Source: an uncultured Paraprevotella sp. (GTDB lineage: Bacteria; Bacteroidota; Bacteroidia; Bacteroidales; Bacteroidaceae). From it: a stretch of DNA of 64,000 nt. The notes below the pieces were generated by a model, which searched no databases, was not told where the DNA came from, and saw only the letters and a list, made by a program, of their open reading frames with translations. Shown one piece after another: positions 1 through 9,429 of this stretch; position 1 is the first letter of the stretch; every line of letters starts with the position of its first letter. The stretch lies in assembly GCA_900548345.1 (NCBI GenBank), contig URKA01000006.1, positions 1 to 64,000 of the forward strand. Direction: 5' to 3'. A program made the translations under genes and the position numbers.

Positions 1-32
1 TTTGTTGCTCAGGTACTTATAAAATAAGTTAA
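1..32 (+). promoter_or_regulatory. possible promoter of the iron/cytochrome gene cluster
   Basis: TTTG at 1-4 is followed after 20 bases by TAAGTTAA at 25-32, a partial match to the Bacteroides -33/-7 consensus (TTTG, TAnnTTTG). It lies about 50 bases before the first porin gene. The -7 match is imperfect and upstream sequence is cut off by the window edge, so this is tentative. Confidence 0.3.
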
Positions 33-78
33 ACTAAAATGCTGCGGAATTTAGGTATACTTCTAATATTACAACAAG

Positions 79-1380
79 ATGAATCATAAACACAGAATGT
101 TGACAGCCACCCTTGCCTTCTTCACGGCTCTGGGCGGCATCTCGGCACAAGAAAGTGAAAGCAACGGCAGCACCTACAACAAGTTCCGTATTGGCGGATA
201 CGGCGAAATGGTGGCAAAATTCAAAGATTACGGGACCAACCGTTATTACGGACATCCCGAAGGGAATGTCAAAGAAAACCGTAATACGGTTTCCATTCCC
301 CGCTTCGTCCTTGCCATGGACTACAAGTTTACATCCAAATGGATCTTAGGAGCGGAAATAGAATTTGAAAGCGGAGGTACCGGTATCGCATACGAACTGG
401 AAAATTCCGAAAACGGAGAATACGAGACGGAAGTGGAGAAAGGCGGAGAAGTGGCATTGGAACAGTTTCATATCACCCGACTGATTCTGCCGGAATTCAA
501 CGTACGGGTCGGTCACATGGTGCTGCCCGTAGGATTGACCAATGCCCACCACGAGCCCATCAACTTTTTCGGTACAAGCCGTCCGGAGGGCGAAACCACC
601 ATCATTCCTTCCACATGGCATGAAACCGGTATCTCTTTTTTCGGAAGCATCGGCCGCGGATATGCCCGGTTCGACTATGAAGCTATGATTGTAGCCGGAC
701 TGAATGCCAACGGATTCGACCGCAACACTTGGGCGGGAAGCGGCAAACAGGGATTGTTCGAAGAGGACAACTTCACTTCGCCCGCCTACGTGGCCCGCAT
801 CGATTACCGGGGAGTACCGGGACTGCGGGTAGGCGCATCATATTATTTCTGCAATGACCTGGGAGCCAATTCCGACAAACCTTCCACCTATGCCAGTGTA
901 GGACAGATTCCGTTGCGCATTTACACCGTAGACGCTCAATACAGCGACCGTTTCCTGACCGTACGAGGCAACTGCCTTTTCGGCAACCTGGGCAATTCCA
1001 GAGGGGTCAGTTCCATCAATACCAAGTTAAGCAACAAAAGCCCGTACAGCCGCATCACTCCCATTGCCAAAAGAGCCGTAAGCTATGGTGCAGAACTGGG
1101 TATCAATATCCAAGGCATTGTCGGAAGCCCCAAATGTCCTGCGATATACCCCTTTGCCCGTTACGAATATTACAACTCGCAAGAGGAAGTGGTCAAGCCT
1201 TATACGGCGGACAACCGCAACAAAGTAGGTATGTGGACAGCCGGAATCAACTGGAAACCACTGCACAACCTGATGGTAAAAGCAGACTATACCACCCGTA
1301 AAATAGGCGGAGGGAACTACAATAATGAAAACGAGTTTGCCATCGGTGTGGCTTACGTCGGTTGGTTCTTCTGCAAATAA
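79..1380 (+). CDS. outer-membrane porin, phosphate-selective porin O/P-like
   Basis: A 433-residue protein with an N-terminal signal peptide ending near ISA-QE. The body is rich in alternating aromatic and polar residues and ends in a typical beta-barrel terminus with an aromatic near the C-end (VGWFFCK). It resembles the porin O/P family that lets small solutes across the outer membrane. It is the first gene of a run of eight same-strand genes and is followed after 30 bases by an imelysin lipoprotein, suggesting a channel that works with a metal- or haem-handling system. The substrate cannot be told from sequence. The second porin at 4150 belongs to the same broad family but is not a close copy. 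Confidence 0.75.
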   Translation: MNHKHRMLTATLAFFTALGGISAQESESNGSTYNKFRIGGYGEMVAKFKDYGTNRYYGHPEGNVKENRNTVSIPRFVLAMDYKFTSKWILGAEIEFESGGTGIAYELENSENGEYETEVEKGGEVALEQFHITRLILPEFNVRVGHMVLPVGLTNAHHEPINFFGTSRPEGETTIIPSTWHETGISFFGSIGRGYARFDYEAMIVAGLNANGFDRNTWAGSGKQGLFEEDNFTSPAYVARIDYRGVPGLRVGASYYFCNDLGANSDKPSTYASVGQIPLRIYTVDAQYSDRFLTVRGNCLFGNLGNSRGVSSINTKLSNKSPYSRITPIAKRAVSYGAELGINIQGIVGSPKCPAIYPFARYEYYNSQEEVVKPYTADNRNKVGMWTAGINWKPLHNLMVKADYTTRKIGGGNYNNENEFAIGVAYVGWFFCK

Positions 1381-1410
1381 AAACAATATCTTAATAAACA
1401 CCCTAACACA

Positions 1411-2580
1411 ATGAAAAAAAATCATCTTATTTTCGGAACAGTCTTATCATTAGGCTTGGTTTTCACCACAACGTCTTGCAGCAATGACAACGATTCCCAA
1501 CAGCCCGAACAGGAAACCGGCACTCCCGGCTTCGAGGAAATCGCCAATTTGGAATATACACCGGAATATGCGGCAAGCTGGAACAACTACATGAGTAACG
1601 TTGCCGCCCTGCTGGCAAACGATGCTAACACTTTGTATAAAAGCTGGAACAGCAGCTACGACAACGGACCTGCTTTTGCCGCCACGTTCAAAGCTCACAA
1701 CAGCGGTGACTACACCAGCGCACAGAACTGCATCGAACAGATCATCGACGGATGCTGCGACATAGCCAGCGAAGTAGGAGAAACCAAAATCGGTGACCCG
1801 TATAACAAATATATGGCACAATCTTATACCGAAGCGCTTTACGCCGTAGAATCCTGGTACAGCTGGCACTCACGCGACGATTATACCAACAACATTTATT
1901 CCATCCGCAACTCATACTACAATTCGTTGGACGGAACTGTCAACCCGACATCCCTCTCTGCATTGGTGAATGCCACCCATCCCAATCTGAACACAGACAT
2001 CATCGCGGCAATCAACAGGGCTGCCCATACCATCCAGTCCATACCGCAACCTTTCCGCAACAACATCGGATCTCCTGAAACGATTGAGGCTATGGAAGCT
2101 TGCAGCGAGCTGGAAGACATATTGGACAAAAGTCTGAGACAGTTTGTCAACAGTGCCGATGAGAACCAGCTCGACGCTATCGTCAGCACCTATGTGGACG
2201 AAGTGGTATTACCCACCTACAAAAATCTGAGAGACAAGAACAACGCGCTCAAACAAGCCGTTGCCGCCTTCACCGCCAACCCCAGCAACGAAAATTTCGC
2301 CCATGCATGTGAAGCATGGTTGTCGGCACGCGAACCATGGGAAAAGAGCGAAGCTTTCCTGTTTGGCCCTGTAGACGCATTAGGTCTTGACCCCAACATG
2401 GACTCATGGCCCCTTGACCAGGTTTCCATCTTCAATATCCTGAAATCAGGTAATTTCAACGACCTGAACTGGACCGACGGAGACAACGACGAGAAAATCG
2501 AGGCTTCGCAGAATGTCCGCGGCTTCCATACTTTGGAATACCTGCTCTTCAAAGACGGCCAGCCGCGTACTGTCAAATAA
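1411..2580 (+). CDS. imelysin-family lipoprotein (peptidase M75-like)
   Basis: A 389-residue lipoprotein: lipobox TTTSC near residue 23, then a helical imelysin domain. The C-terminal GFHTLEYLLF matches the conserved GxHxxE signature, and the upstream block AREPWEKSEAFLFGP is also typical. Imelysins (ICMP, EfeO-like proteins) are periplasmic or surface proteins linked to iron or haem uptake, and true protease activity is doubtful for many. The gene lies between a porin and a di-haem protein, with FeoAB at the end of the cluster, which supports an iron role. Start chosen at the first ATG preceding the Lys-rich signal sequence. Confidence 0.85.
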   Translation: MKKNHLIFGTVLSLGLVFTTTSCSNDNDSQQPEQETGTPGFEEIANLEYTPEYAASWNNYMSNVAALLANDANTLYKSWNSSYDNGPAFAATFKAHNSGDYTSAQNCIEQIIDGCCDIASEVGETKIGDPYNKYMAQSYTEALYAVESWYSWHSRDDYTNNIYSIRNSYYNSLDGTVNPTSLSALVNATHPNLNTDIIAAINRAAHTIQSIPQPFRNNIGSPETIEAMEACSELEDILDKSLRQFVNSADENQLDAIVSTYVDEVVLPTYKNLRDKNNALKQAVAAFTANPSNENFAHACEAWLSAREPWEKSEAFLFGPVDALGLDPNMDSWPLDQVSIFNILKSGNFNDLNWTDGDNDEKIEASQNVRGFHTLEYLLFKDGQPRTVK

Positions 2581-2696
2581 GACAGGAAGTATCAAACAAG
2601 AAGTTATCATAGTGAAGACAAACTTGCCCGGACAAGAATGCCTTCACTTATGCAGTTATAGGAAGCAACAGTTCCATCACATTTAAAACCATTACA

Positions 2697-4124
2697 ATGA
2701 GCCGCATATTCAAATACAGTTTAATACTTTTATGCCTGACTGCGACCCTCTCATGCGAAGATGAAGGCTTGGACATAAAAGATGTGGATATACCTGACGG
2801 ATACGCCCTTTCAGCCGGCACCTCCACCATCTTTGTCAACAGTTCCTTTGCCTATGACACGCCTGCCGAATGGGTCAAATCCAACATCGCCTATCAACGC
2901 CGTTTCAATTTGGGCGACAAACTCTATGATGATGCGCGAAGCATGTCCAACGGCTTGGGACCGGTATATGCAGGTTATTCATGCGGAAGTTGCCACCGGA
3001 ATGCCGGGCGTACCAAACCTGCCTTATGGAATGACGGCGGAAGCGGTCCTTACGGATTTTCCGCCATGTTGATCTATGTCTCCAGGCGCAACGGAGCCTT
3101 CTTCCAGGATTACGGACGGGTACTGCACGACCAAGCAATATTCGGTGTAGAGGCGGAAGGCAAACTGAACGTGAAATGGCATTATGAGAAGGACAAATTC
3201 CCCGACGGAGAGGAATACGAACTCTGCTGTCCCGAATACACCATCACGGAATGGTACACCGGCGAGGATATCCGTCCCGAAGATTTGTTCTGTACCGTAC
3301 GCATCCCGTTGCGTCATGTCGGAATGGGACAGATCATGGCCATCGACCGTCATGAGATAGAACAACTTGCCGCCAAAAGCAACTATCCGGAATACGGTAT
3401 CAGCGGAAGGGTCAACTATGTGGTTGAACGGGGTGTCAAGCAAGTCGGGCTGAGCGGCAACAAGGCGCAGCATGCCGACCTTACCGTAGAACTCGGTTTC
3501 AGCAGCGATATGGGAGTCACCAACAGCCGCTACCCGGAAGAAATCTGCGAAGAACAACAGCAGATGTCACAGGGCAGCATGATGGGCTTGTCATACGACC
3601 AACTGGAAGTCAGCACAGAGGACATGGAGAATGTGGACCTGTACATGCAGGGATTGGGGGTTCCCGCACGACGGAATGTCAACGATCCGACGGTACAGCG
3701 CGGAGAACAGATGTTCTATCAGGCAAAATGCCATCTGTGTCATACTGTCACCTTACACACGCAACCCAGAGGTTCCACCCTTCTCAACAACACACAACTG
3801 CCCTGGCTGGGGAGCCAGACCATCCATCCCTACTCGGACTTCCTGCTGCATGACATGGGAAGCGAAATCATGGGTGTTGGACTGAACGACAATTATGTCA
3901 GCAGCATGGCAAGAGGAAACGAATGGCGCACCACCCCGCTTTGGGGAATCGGCCTGCAGTCAAAAGTAAACGGACATACTTATTTCCTGCATGACGGACG
4001 TGCCCGCAATCTGACAGAGGCCATCCTGTGGCATGGCGGAGAGGGAGAGGCATCCAAGAACCTTTTCAAGAAGATGAACAAGGAAGACCGCAATGCCCTT
4101 ATTCAATTCTTAAATTCATTATAA
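2697..4124 (+). CDS. di-haem oxidoreductase lipoprotein, DUF1111 family
   Basis: A 475-residue protein with a lipobox (ATLSC at about residue 20) and two haem c attachment motifs, CGSCH near residue 100 and CHLCH near residue 350. Spacing and surrounding sequence match the DUF1111 'thiol oxidoreductase/di-haem peroxidase-like' family, relatives of MauG and cytochrome c peroxidases. It would receive covalent haem from the CcsA-type machinery encoded downstream. In many Bacteroidota this family co-occurs with imelysins, as here. A peroxidase or metal-oxidising role is inferred, not shown. Confidence 0.85.
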   Translation: MSRIFKYSLILLCLTATLSCEDEGLDIKDVDIPDGYALSAGTSTIFVNSSFAYDTPAEWVKSNIAYQRRFNLGDKLYDDARSMSNGLGPVYAGYSCGSCHRNAGRTKPALWNDGGSGPYGFSAMLIYVSRRNGAFFQDYGRVLHDQAIFGVEAEGKLNVKWHYEKDKFPDGEEYELCCPEYTITEWYTGEDIRPEDLFCTVRIPLRHVGMGQIMAIDRHEIEQLAAKSNYPEYGISGRVNYVVERGVKQVGLSGNKAQHADLTVELGFSSDMGVTNSRYPEEICEEQQQMSQGSMMGLSYDQLEVSTEDMENVDLYMQGLGVPARRNVNDPTVQRGEQMFYQAKCHLCHTVTLHTQPRGSTLLNNTQLPWLGSQTIHPYSDFLLHDMGSEIMGVGLNDNYVSSMARGNEWRTTPLWGIGLQSKVNGHTYFLHDGRARNLTEAILWHGGEGEASKNLFKKMNKEDRNALIQFLNSL

Positions 4125-4149
4125 CGTTTCATTATTAAATCCCAAACAA

Positions 4150-5361
4150 ATGAGAAAGATATTCGCAATAGCCATGATGGCAACCCTGCCTTTCACCGCC
4201 ATGGCACAGCATGAAGAAGACAGCGAAAACGGAGTGGTATCCCTCGCCGGACGGGAAGGGTTCACCTTCCAGACCAAGAAAGGTGATTTTGTATTCAAGC
4301 CCTATCTGCTCGTACAGACAACCGCCCACATCAACTATTATGATGACGAAGGATTGGATAAGGCATACAACCAGGACAACATTGCCAATTCCGGTTTCTC
4401 CATCCCTTATGCCGTACTCGGATTTACCGGAAAAGCATGGGGAAAGGTTTCCTTCAACCTGTCCATCAATGCTGCCGCCAGCGGCGGAAACATCCTGCAA
4501 CAGGCATGGTTCGATGTAGCCTTGAAGAAACAGTTTGCCATCCGCATCGGTAAGTTCAAGACTCCGTTCTCACACGCTTATCTGACCACTCTCGGCGAAA
4601 CCTTGATGCCGCAACTTCCGACATCCCTGACAGCCCCCGTCATCCTTCCCTACTCTCTCAATGCCGTCACTCCGAATTTCGGAACCGGATTCGACACCGG
4701 AGTAGAGTTCCACGGACTGGCAGCAGACAAGTTCGGATATGAAATCGGTATCTTCAACGGGACCGGGTCAACGGTCAACTCTGCCACCAAGACCATCAGT
4801 GACGACTGGCATATCCCGTCCCTGCTTTACGCCGGACGGTTCACGTTCATGCCCAAAGGCGTCATGCCCGGCACACAGGGCAATCCGGAACGGTTGCACG
4901 AGAACAAATGGATGATTGGTGTCAGTGCGAACCTGAATGTGGAGAGCGAGAACGAAAGTACGAACGACAGCCGTGTCGGTATAGAATTCGCCCTGTTGAA
5001 AAACAAGCTCTATATCGGAGGCGAGGCTTATTACATGAACATCGGTTTTACCGACCGTCAGAAAATCGACAAGACGTATAACTTCCTCGGCGGTTACGTC
5101 CAGGGCGGCTATTTCGTGGCTCCCCGCGTACAGGTAGCGGCACGGTATGACTTCCTGAACAGAAACGGGATGGACACGAACGGCTTCCTCAATATGCCGG
5201 CTATAGGCTGCAACTATTTCTTCAGAAAATGCAACCTGAAACTGCAGGCAATGTACCAGTTTATCGGACGCGCCGGCCACGATACGCAGTTAGACCGCGA
5301 CAACGATGACCTGGGCATCGCCAAGCATTCCGGCACCGTCCTGCTGCAATATTCCTTCTAA
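4150..5361 (+). CDS. outer-membrane porin, phosphate-selective porin O/P family
   Basis: A 403-residue protein with a signal peptide (cleavage near AMA-QH), a barrel typical of porin O/P proteins (segments such as RIGKFKTPFSHAYLTTL and TGFDTGVEFHG) and a terminal LLQYSF ending in Phe, as expected for outer-membrane barrels. It begins 25 bases after the di-haem gene, so co-transcription is likely. Two porins in one cluster suggest different substrates or co-expression with the lipoproteins between them. Confidence 0.8.
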   Translation: MRKIFAIAMMATLPFTAMAQHEEDSENGVVSLAGREGFTFQTKKGDFVFKPYLLVQTTAHINYYDDEGLDKAYNQDNIANSGFSIPYAVLGFTGKAWGKVSFNLSINAAASGGNILQQAWFDVALKKQFAIRIGKFKTPFSHAYLTTLGETLMPQLPTSLTAPVILPYSLNAVTPNFGTGFDTGVEFHGLAADKFGYEIGIFNGTGSTVNSATKTISDDWHIPSLLYAGRFTFMPKGVMPGTQGNPERLHENKWMIGVSANLNVESENESTNDSRVGIEFALLKNKLYIGGEAYYMNIGFTDRQKIDKTYNFLGGYVQGGYFVAPRVQVAARYDFLNRNGMDTNGFLNMPAIGCNYFFRKCNLKLQAMYQFIGRAGHDTQLDRDNDDLGIAKHSGTVLLQYSF

Positions 5362-5398
5362 CTTAATATTGGTTAATAAAACTCCGAAAGGATATACA

Positions 5399-6115
5399 AT
5401 GAAGAAAAACAGTTTTATTTTCGCATTATCTTTGCTGTGCGTTATCCTCACGTCATGTGATGACGGTCTCATTTACGAGAAACTGCCGGAAATCAGCCAT
5501 GAAGGTTTCAACGTAAAACTGACAGGCAAAGTCGATGGAATAGACCAATGGAACGATCCGTACTGTGTCGTACTGGCAGGATTCGGCGACAGCCGATATG
5601 CCATTGTGCAAAAGCAATTACCAATAGCTGAAGAGGAGGAAATACAAATGACCCTCAGCGACATCAGCAGTGAAGTAAAGACCATAGAACTCTGCGTGAC
5701 CAACAAGCTGAGAGAACGCATCATCACCTTCCGGACGATTGAGATGACAGACATCGAGGATGCACGCGACACGGTCTTAATAGACGTCGGAACGGTAGAT
5801 GCCGGCATCTATACTGCCATCCAGCAGCATATCTTCAATACGACCTGTGCAGCCTGCCACGGAGGACGCGAGACAGCCGCCGCCGGCCTGTACCTGACAG
5901 ACGGGCGTAGCCATGATGCTTTGGTCAACCAACCGTCCTCCAGGGTTGAAAACGGCACGCTTGTCATACCGGGAGATGCGGAAAACAGCGTGTTGCATAA
6001 GGTGGTCAACGAAGGGAATGCGGCACACCTGTCTTTCAGCCATGAACACATGATTGCATCCTCCGCCCTGCTGAAGCTGATAGACAATTGGATAAATGAC
6101 GGAGCAAAAAACTAA
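5399..6115 (+). CDS. mono-haem c-type cytochrome lipoprotein
   Basis: A 238-residue lipoprotein starting MKKNSFIF with lipobox ILTSC. An N-terminal beta-rich part (residues 25-140) is followed by a cytochrome-like domain with a single CAACH haem motif and a later NSVLHKVV segment. The ATG at 5399 is preferred to an in-frame one at 5306, which lies inside the porin gene and lacks a signal sequence. It probably carries electrons together with the di-haem protein at 2697. The N-terminal domain was not recognised. Confidence 0.75.
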   Translation: MKKNSFIFALSLLCVILTSCDDGLIYEKLPEISHEGFNVKLTGKVDGIDQWNDPYCVVLAGFGDSRYAIVQKQLPIAEEEEIQMTLSDISSEVKTIELCVTNKLRERIITFRTIEMTDIEDARDTVLIDVGTVDAGIYTAIQQHIFNTTCAACHGGRETAAAGLYLTDGRSHDALVNQPSSRVENGTLVIPGDAENSVLHKVVNEGNAAHLSFSHEHMIASSALLKLIDNWINDGAKN

Positions 6116-6124
6116 CAGACAAAG

Positions 6125-7264
6125 ATGAATAAAGAAACTATATATTGGAAAGACTTAGGGGTAAGCGCCGAAATTTCGGCTTTCACACCCGACAACAAGA
6201 TTGAAGAATATCATGTCATACTGCATGTGGAAGCAAGACAGGAACTGTTCGAAGGACAGATGAACCGTATTTATGAAGGGGAAGAACGCCTGTTACAGAT
6301 GCCTGACATGGCGGGAGCCGACGTTATCCTGAAACGTTATTTCCTCAGCGATTCCACCAATCAGCAACCGTTGATGCGCAAAGAGCAGGGCTGTTCCATC
6401 TCCATCATCCAACAGCCGCCGCTCGACGGCAGTAAAATCGCCGTATGGATGTACCTTCAGAAGGGCAGTTCAGTAAGCAATATCGACGGAGTAATCGTAG
6501 CCGAACACAACGGTTACCGGCATTTGTGGAAGATGGGCATGCACGAACACAAAGGAGACTCTGCATGGCAAACCGAATCGCTACTCATCGCGTACGAGGA
6601 AACCCTGCAGAACTTCAATGCGACATTGGCTGACAACTGCATCCGCACATGGTTTTTCGTACGCGATGTCGACACGCAATATGCCGGAATGGTGAAGGCA
6701 AGACTGGAAAACTTCAAAGAACAGGGGCTTACCGAACAAACCCATTACATCAGCAGCACCGGCATCGGCGGACTCCCTGCCGACACAAGGGCATTGGTAC
6801 AACTCGGCACTTACGCCGTCACCGGCTTTGAACCGGAACAGCAACGCTACCTCTATGCACCGACCCATCTCAACCCTACTTACGAATACGGCGTGACGTT
6901 CGAACGGGGCACCGTCATGGAATACGGCGACCGCACACATGTATACATCAGTGGTACGGCAAGTATCAACAACAAAGGTGAAGTGGTACATGTCGGCAAC
7001 ATCATCAAACAGACCGAACGCATGTGGGAGAATGTGGAGAAGTTGCTCGAAGAAGGCAACACCTCTTTCGACGATGTCATGCAAATCATCGTATACCTGC
7101 GCGATATCTGCGACTATCAGACAGTCAAGGACATGTTCGACCGCCGCTTCCCCGATATTCCGCGCGTCATCACCCTTGCTCCGGTATGCCGCCCTACATG
7201 GCTCATCGAGATGGAATGCATAGCCGTCAAAGAACACCGCAACGAACGATACCGTGATTTTTAA
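6125..7264 (+). CDS. Rid (YjgF/RidA)-family protein with long N-terminal domain
   Basis: A 379-residue cytoplasmic protein. The C-terminal third (about residues 250-375) is a Rid domain: a YGVTFERGTV strand, the VGNIIKQTERMWENVEKLL helix, and RPTWLIEMECIA, which carries the conserved Arg. The first 240 residues form an extra domain reminiscent of chorismatase-like (FkbO/Hyg5) proteins. Rid proteins deaminate reactive enamines or imines. No clear link to iron or cytochromes is known to me, but the gene is only 9 bases after the cytochrome gene and 15 before the haem-attachment gene, so it belongs to the operon. Confidence 0.7.
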   Translation: MNKETIYWKDLGVSAEISAFTPDNKIEEYHVILHVEARQELFEGQMNRIYEGEERLLQMPDMAGADVILKRYFLSDSTNQQPLMRKEQGCSISIIQQPPLDGSKIAVWMYLQKGSSVSNIDGVIVAEHNGYRHLWKMGMHEHKGDSAWQTESLLIAYEETLQNFNATLADNCIRTWFFVRDVDTQYAGMVKARLENFKEQGLTEQTHYISSTGIGGLPADTRALVQLGTYAVTGFEPEQQRYLYAPTHLNPTYEYGVTFERGTVMEYGDRTHVYISGTASINNKGEVVHVGNIIKQTERMWENVEKLLEEGNTSFDDVMQIIVYLRDICDYQTVKDMFDRRFPDIPRVITLAPVCRPTWLIEMECIAVKEHRNERYRDF

Positions 7265-7279
7265 AACCTACATACAAGC

Positions 7280-9340
7280 ATGAAGTCCTTTCCGTTTACC
7301 TTATTATATATGCTCTCCGTCATCATCGGAGCCGCAACTTTTGCCGAGGACCGATTCGGTCCTGAACACTCGAACGCCGTGGTGTACGGAACCCTTTGGT
7401 TCAAACTGTTATGGACCGGACTCATCATCGTTTCATCCGTACCAGTCATCCGCGGAAAGATGTGGAGACAACGTCCGGCCTTCATCCTGCATCTGAGTTT
7501 CTGCCTCATTTTTGCCGGTGCACTGGCCACGGCTCTCACCCGCCAGAAAGGCATGTTGCACCTGCGACAAGGCTTCCCGTCGGGCGAATACCTCACCGCA
7601 GACAAACAAGTGCACCATCTGCCGTTTATTTTGACCTTAGACAGCTTCCGGGTGCAATATTATGCGGGAACAGAAGCCCCGTCCGACTACGTCAGCCATA
7701 TATCCCGGCAAAAGACAGGCGAAACGCCCGCAGAGAAATTCACCATATCCATGAACCACATTTATACAACCGGCGGATACCGCTTCTACCAGACTTCTTA
7801 TGATGAAGACGGAAAAGGAAGCTGGCTCACGGTCAGCCACGATCCCTGGGGTACGGTATTGGCTTATGCCGGATTCCTGTTGTTCGGCATAAGTTTCATT
7901 TGGGTCGTGTGCGCCAAAAGCGGAAAATTCCGCCGACTGCTGCGCCACCCCCTCATCAGGAAAGGCAACCTTTTCCTTCTGCTGTGTTGCACCTTTTCCT
8001 GTCCCGATGCGCACGCCTCCCTACCGGTAGTCAAACGTGTGCAAGCCGACAGCCTGTCTGTCCGACCGGTGGTCCATAACGACCGGATAGCTCCGTTCAA
8101 CACACTGGCAAAGGATTTCCTGCAAAAAGTTTACGGACAGACTTCTTTTTACGGACTTACTCCCGAACAGGTGGTATGCAGCTGGATGCTTTACCCCGAA
8201 GAATGGAACAAGGCATCCATTATCCGCATCAAAAGCAAAGAACTGCGCGACAGGTTGCACCTGAAAACCCCGTATGCCTCGCTGACTGACTTGTTCGACA
8301 CTACGGCTTACCGCCTGCAGCCGTTGTGGTTGCAGGAGAAGGACAGACAAAGCCAACTCGCCAAAGCCATCCGCGAAACCGATGAAAAGATAGGACTTAT
8401 CCTCATGCTCCGTCAAGGCACCCTCGTCCGCCCTGTACCTTCCGATGTTCCCCAACCGAGACACAGCAAGATACAGGCCGAAATAGTCTACAACAGTATT
8501 CCCTTCAGCAAAATCCTCTTCATGACCAATCTGACAGCCGGCCTACTGGCTTTCGGGCTCATGTTGTATAGGATGCTGAAAGACAACAGAACGGCCGCAC
8601 CATGGGCAAGCCGGCTACTGGCAACCACCCTTTATTGCGCCACCGCATTCCATGCCGCCGGATATTGCCTCCGCTGGTATGTCAGCGGCAACATCCCGCT
8701 GAACAACGGTTTTGAAACCATGCTGTTCGTGGCTCTCGCTATCCTATTCCTGTCGTGCCTGCTCCACCGCAGATTTCCCTATATGTTGGCATTCGGCTTC
8801 CTGTTGTCGGGCTTTACGCTTCTCGTTGCCCATTTAGGGGAAATGAACCCGCAAATCACCCCGCTCATGCCCGTGCTGTCCTCACCTTGGCTCAGCAGCC
8901 ATGTCTCCATGATTATGATTTCATACGCGCTTTTTGCCTTCGTATTCCTGAACGGTCTTTTCGCACTCCTCCTTATGGCAAAAGGCAACCGCCGGAATGC
9001 CGGTCTCTCACCGGAACGGAGGAAACAGGTCGTGCAACTCACCTTATTGAGCCGCATCCTGCTCTATCCGGCCGAGCTCATGCTGGGAGGTGGCATCATC
9101 CTGGGTGCCGTATGGGCCAACGTGTCATGGGGAAGCTATTGGTCGTGGGACCCTAAAGAGGTATGGGCTTTCATCGCCTTTATCATCTATGGCTGTGCCT
9201 TTCATCCTGCCCAGATGCCGTGGCTGCAGAAGCCGCGCTACTTCCACCTCTACATGGTCTTTGCCTTCGGAGTGGTGCTGATGACCTACTTCGGAGTCAA
9301 CTATCTGCTGGGCGGTATGCACAGTTATGCCAACGCTTGA
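7280..9340 (+). CDS. ccsA: cytochrome c biogenesis fusion protein, ResB-like plus CcsA
   Basis: A 686-residue multi-spanning membrane protein. The N-terminal part (residues 1-230) has ResB/CcsB-like membrane segments and a periplasmic region. The C-terminal part (from about 400) is a CcsA/CcmC domain with the haem-handling WWD-type motif WGSYWSWDPKE. System II cytochrome assembly delivers haem and attaches it to CxxCH motifs outside the cytoplasmic membrane. The two c-type proteins encoded just upstream are obvious clients. The fusion is compact compared with roughly 1000-residue CcsBA proteins elsewhere, with a short ResB portion. Confidence 0.85.
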   Translation: MKSFPFTLLYMLSVIIGAATFAEDRFGPEHSNAVVYGTLWFKLLWTGLIIVSSVPVIRGKMWRQRPAFILHLSFCLIFAGALATALTRQKGMLHLRQGFPSGEYLTADKQVHHLPFILTLDSFRVQYYAGTEAPSDYVSHISRQKTGETPAEKFTISMNHIYTTGGYRFYQTSYDEDGKGSWLTVSHDPWGTVLAYAGFLLFGISFIWVVCAKSGKFRRLLRHPLIRKGNLFLLLCCTFSCPDAHASLPVVKRVQADSLSVRPVVHNDRIAPFNTLAKDFLQKVYGQTSFYGLTPEQVVCSWMLYPEEWNKASIIRIKSKELRDRLHLKTPYASLTDLFDTTAYRLQPLWLQEKDRQSQLAKAIRETDEKIGLILMLRQGTLVRPVPSDVPQPRHSKIQAEIVYNSIPFSKILFMTNLTAGLLAFGLMLYRMLKDNRTAAPWASRLLATTLYCATAFHAAGYCLRWYVSGNIPLNNGFETMLFVALAILFLSCLLHRRFPYMLAFGFLLSGFTLLVAHLGEMNPQITPLMPVLSSPWLSSHVSMIMISYALFAFVFLNGLFALLLMAKGNRRNAGLSPERRKQVVQLTLLSRILLYPAELMLGGGIILGAVWANVSWGSYWSWDPKEVWAFIAFIIYGCAFHPAQMPWLQKPRYFHLYMVFAFGVVLMTYFGVNYLLGGMHSYANA

Positions 9341-9362
9341 CAAAAAATCATTGTTATCAGGT

Positions 9363-9394
9363 ATTGCAGGGTCTGAAGATTACGGCTAACTTTG
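9363..9394 (+). promoter_or_regulatory. promoter of feoAB
   Basis: ATTG at 9363-9366, a 20-base spacer and TAACTTTG at 9387-9394 match the Bacteroides -33/-7 pattern (one mismatch in the -33 box). It lies in the 89-base gap before feoAB, which indicates that FeoAB can be expressed apart from the upstream cluster. No Fur box was recognised with confidence. Confidence 0.55.
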
Positions 9395-9429
9395 CACGTT
9401 GATATATTATATTCTTTTGAACAGGCATC

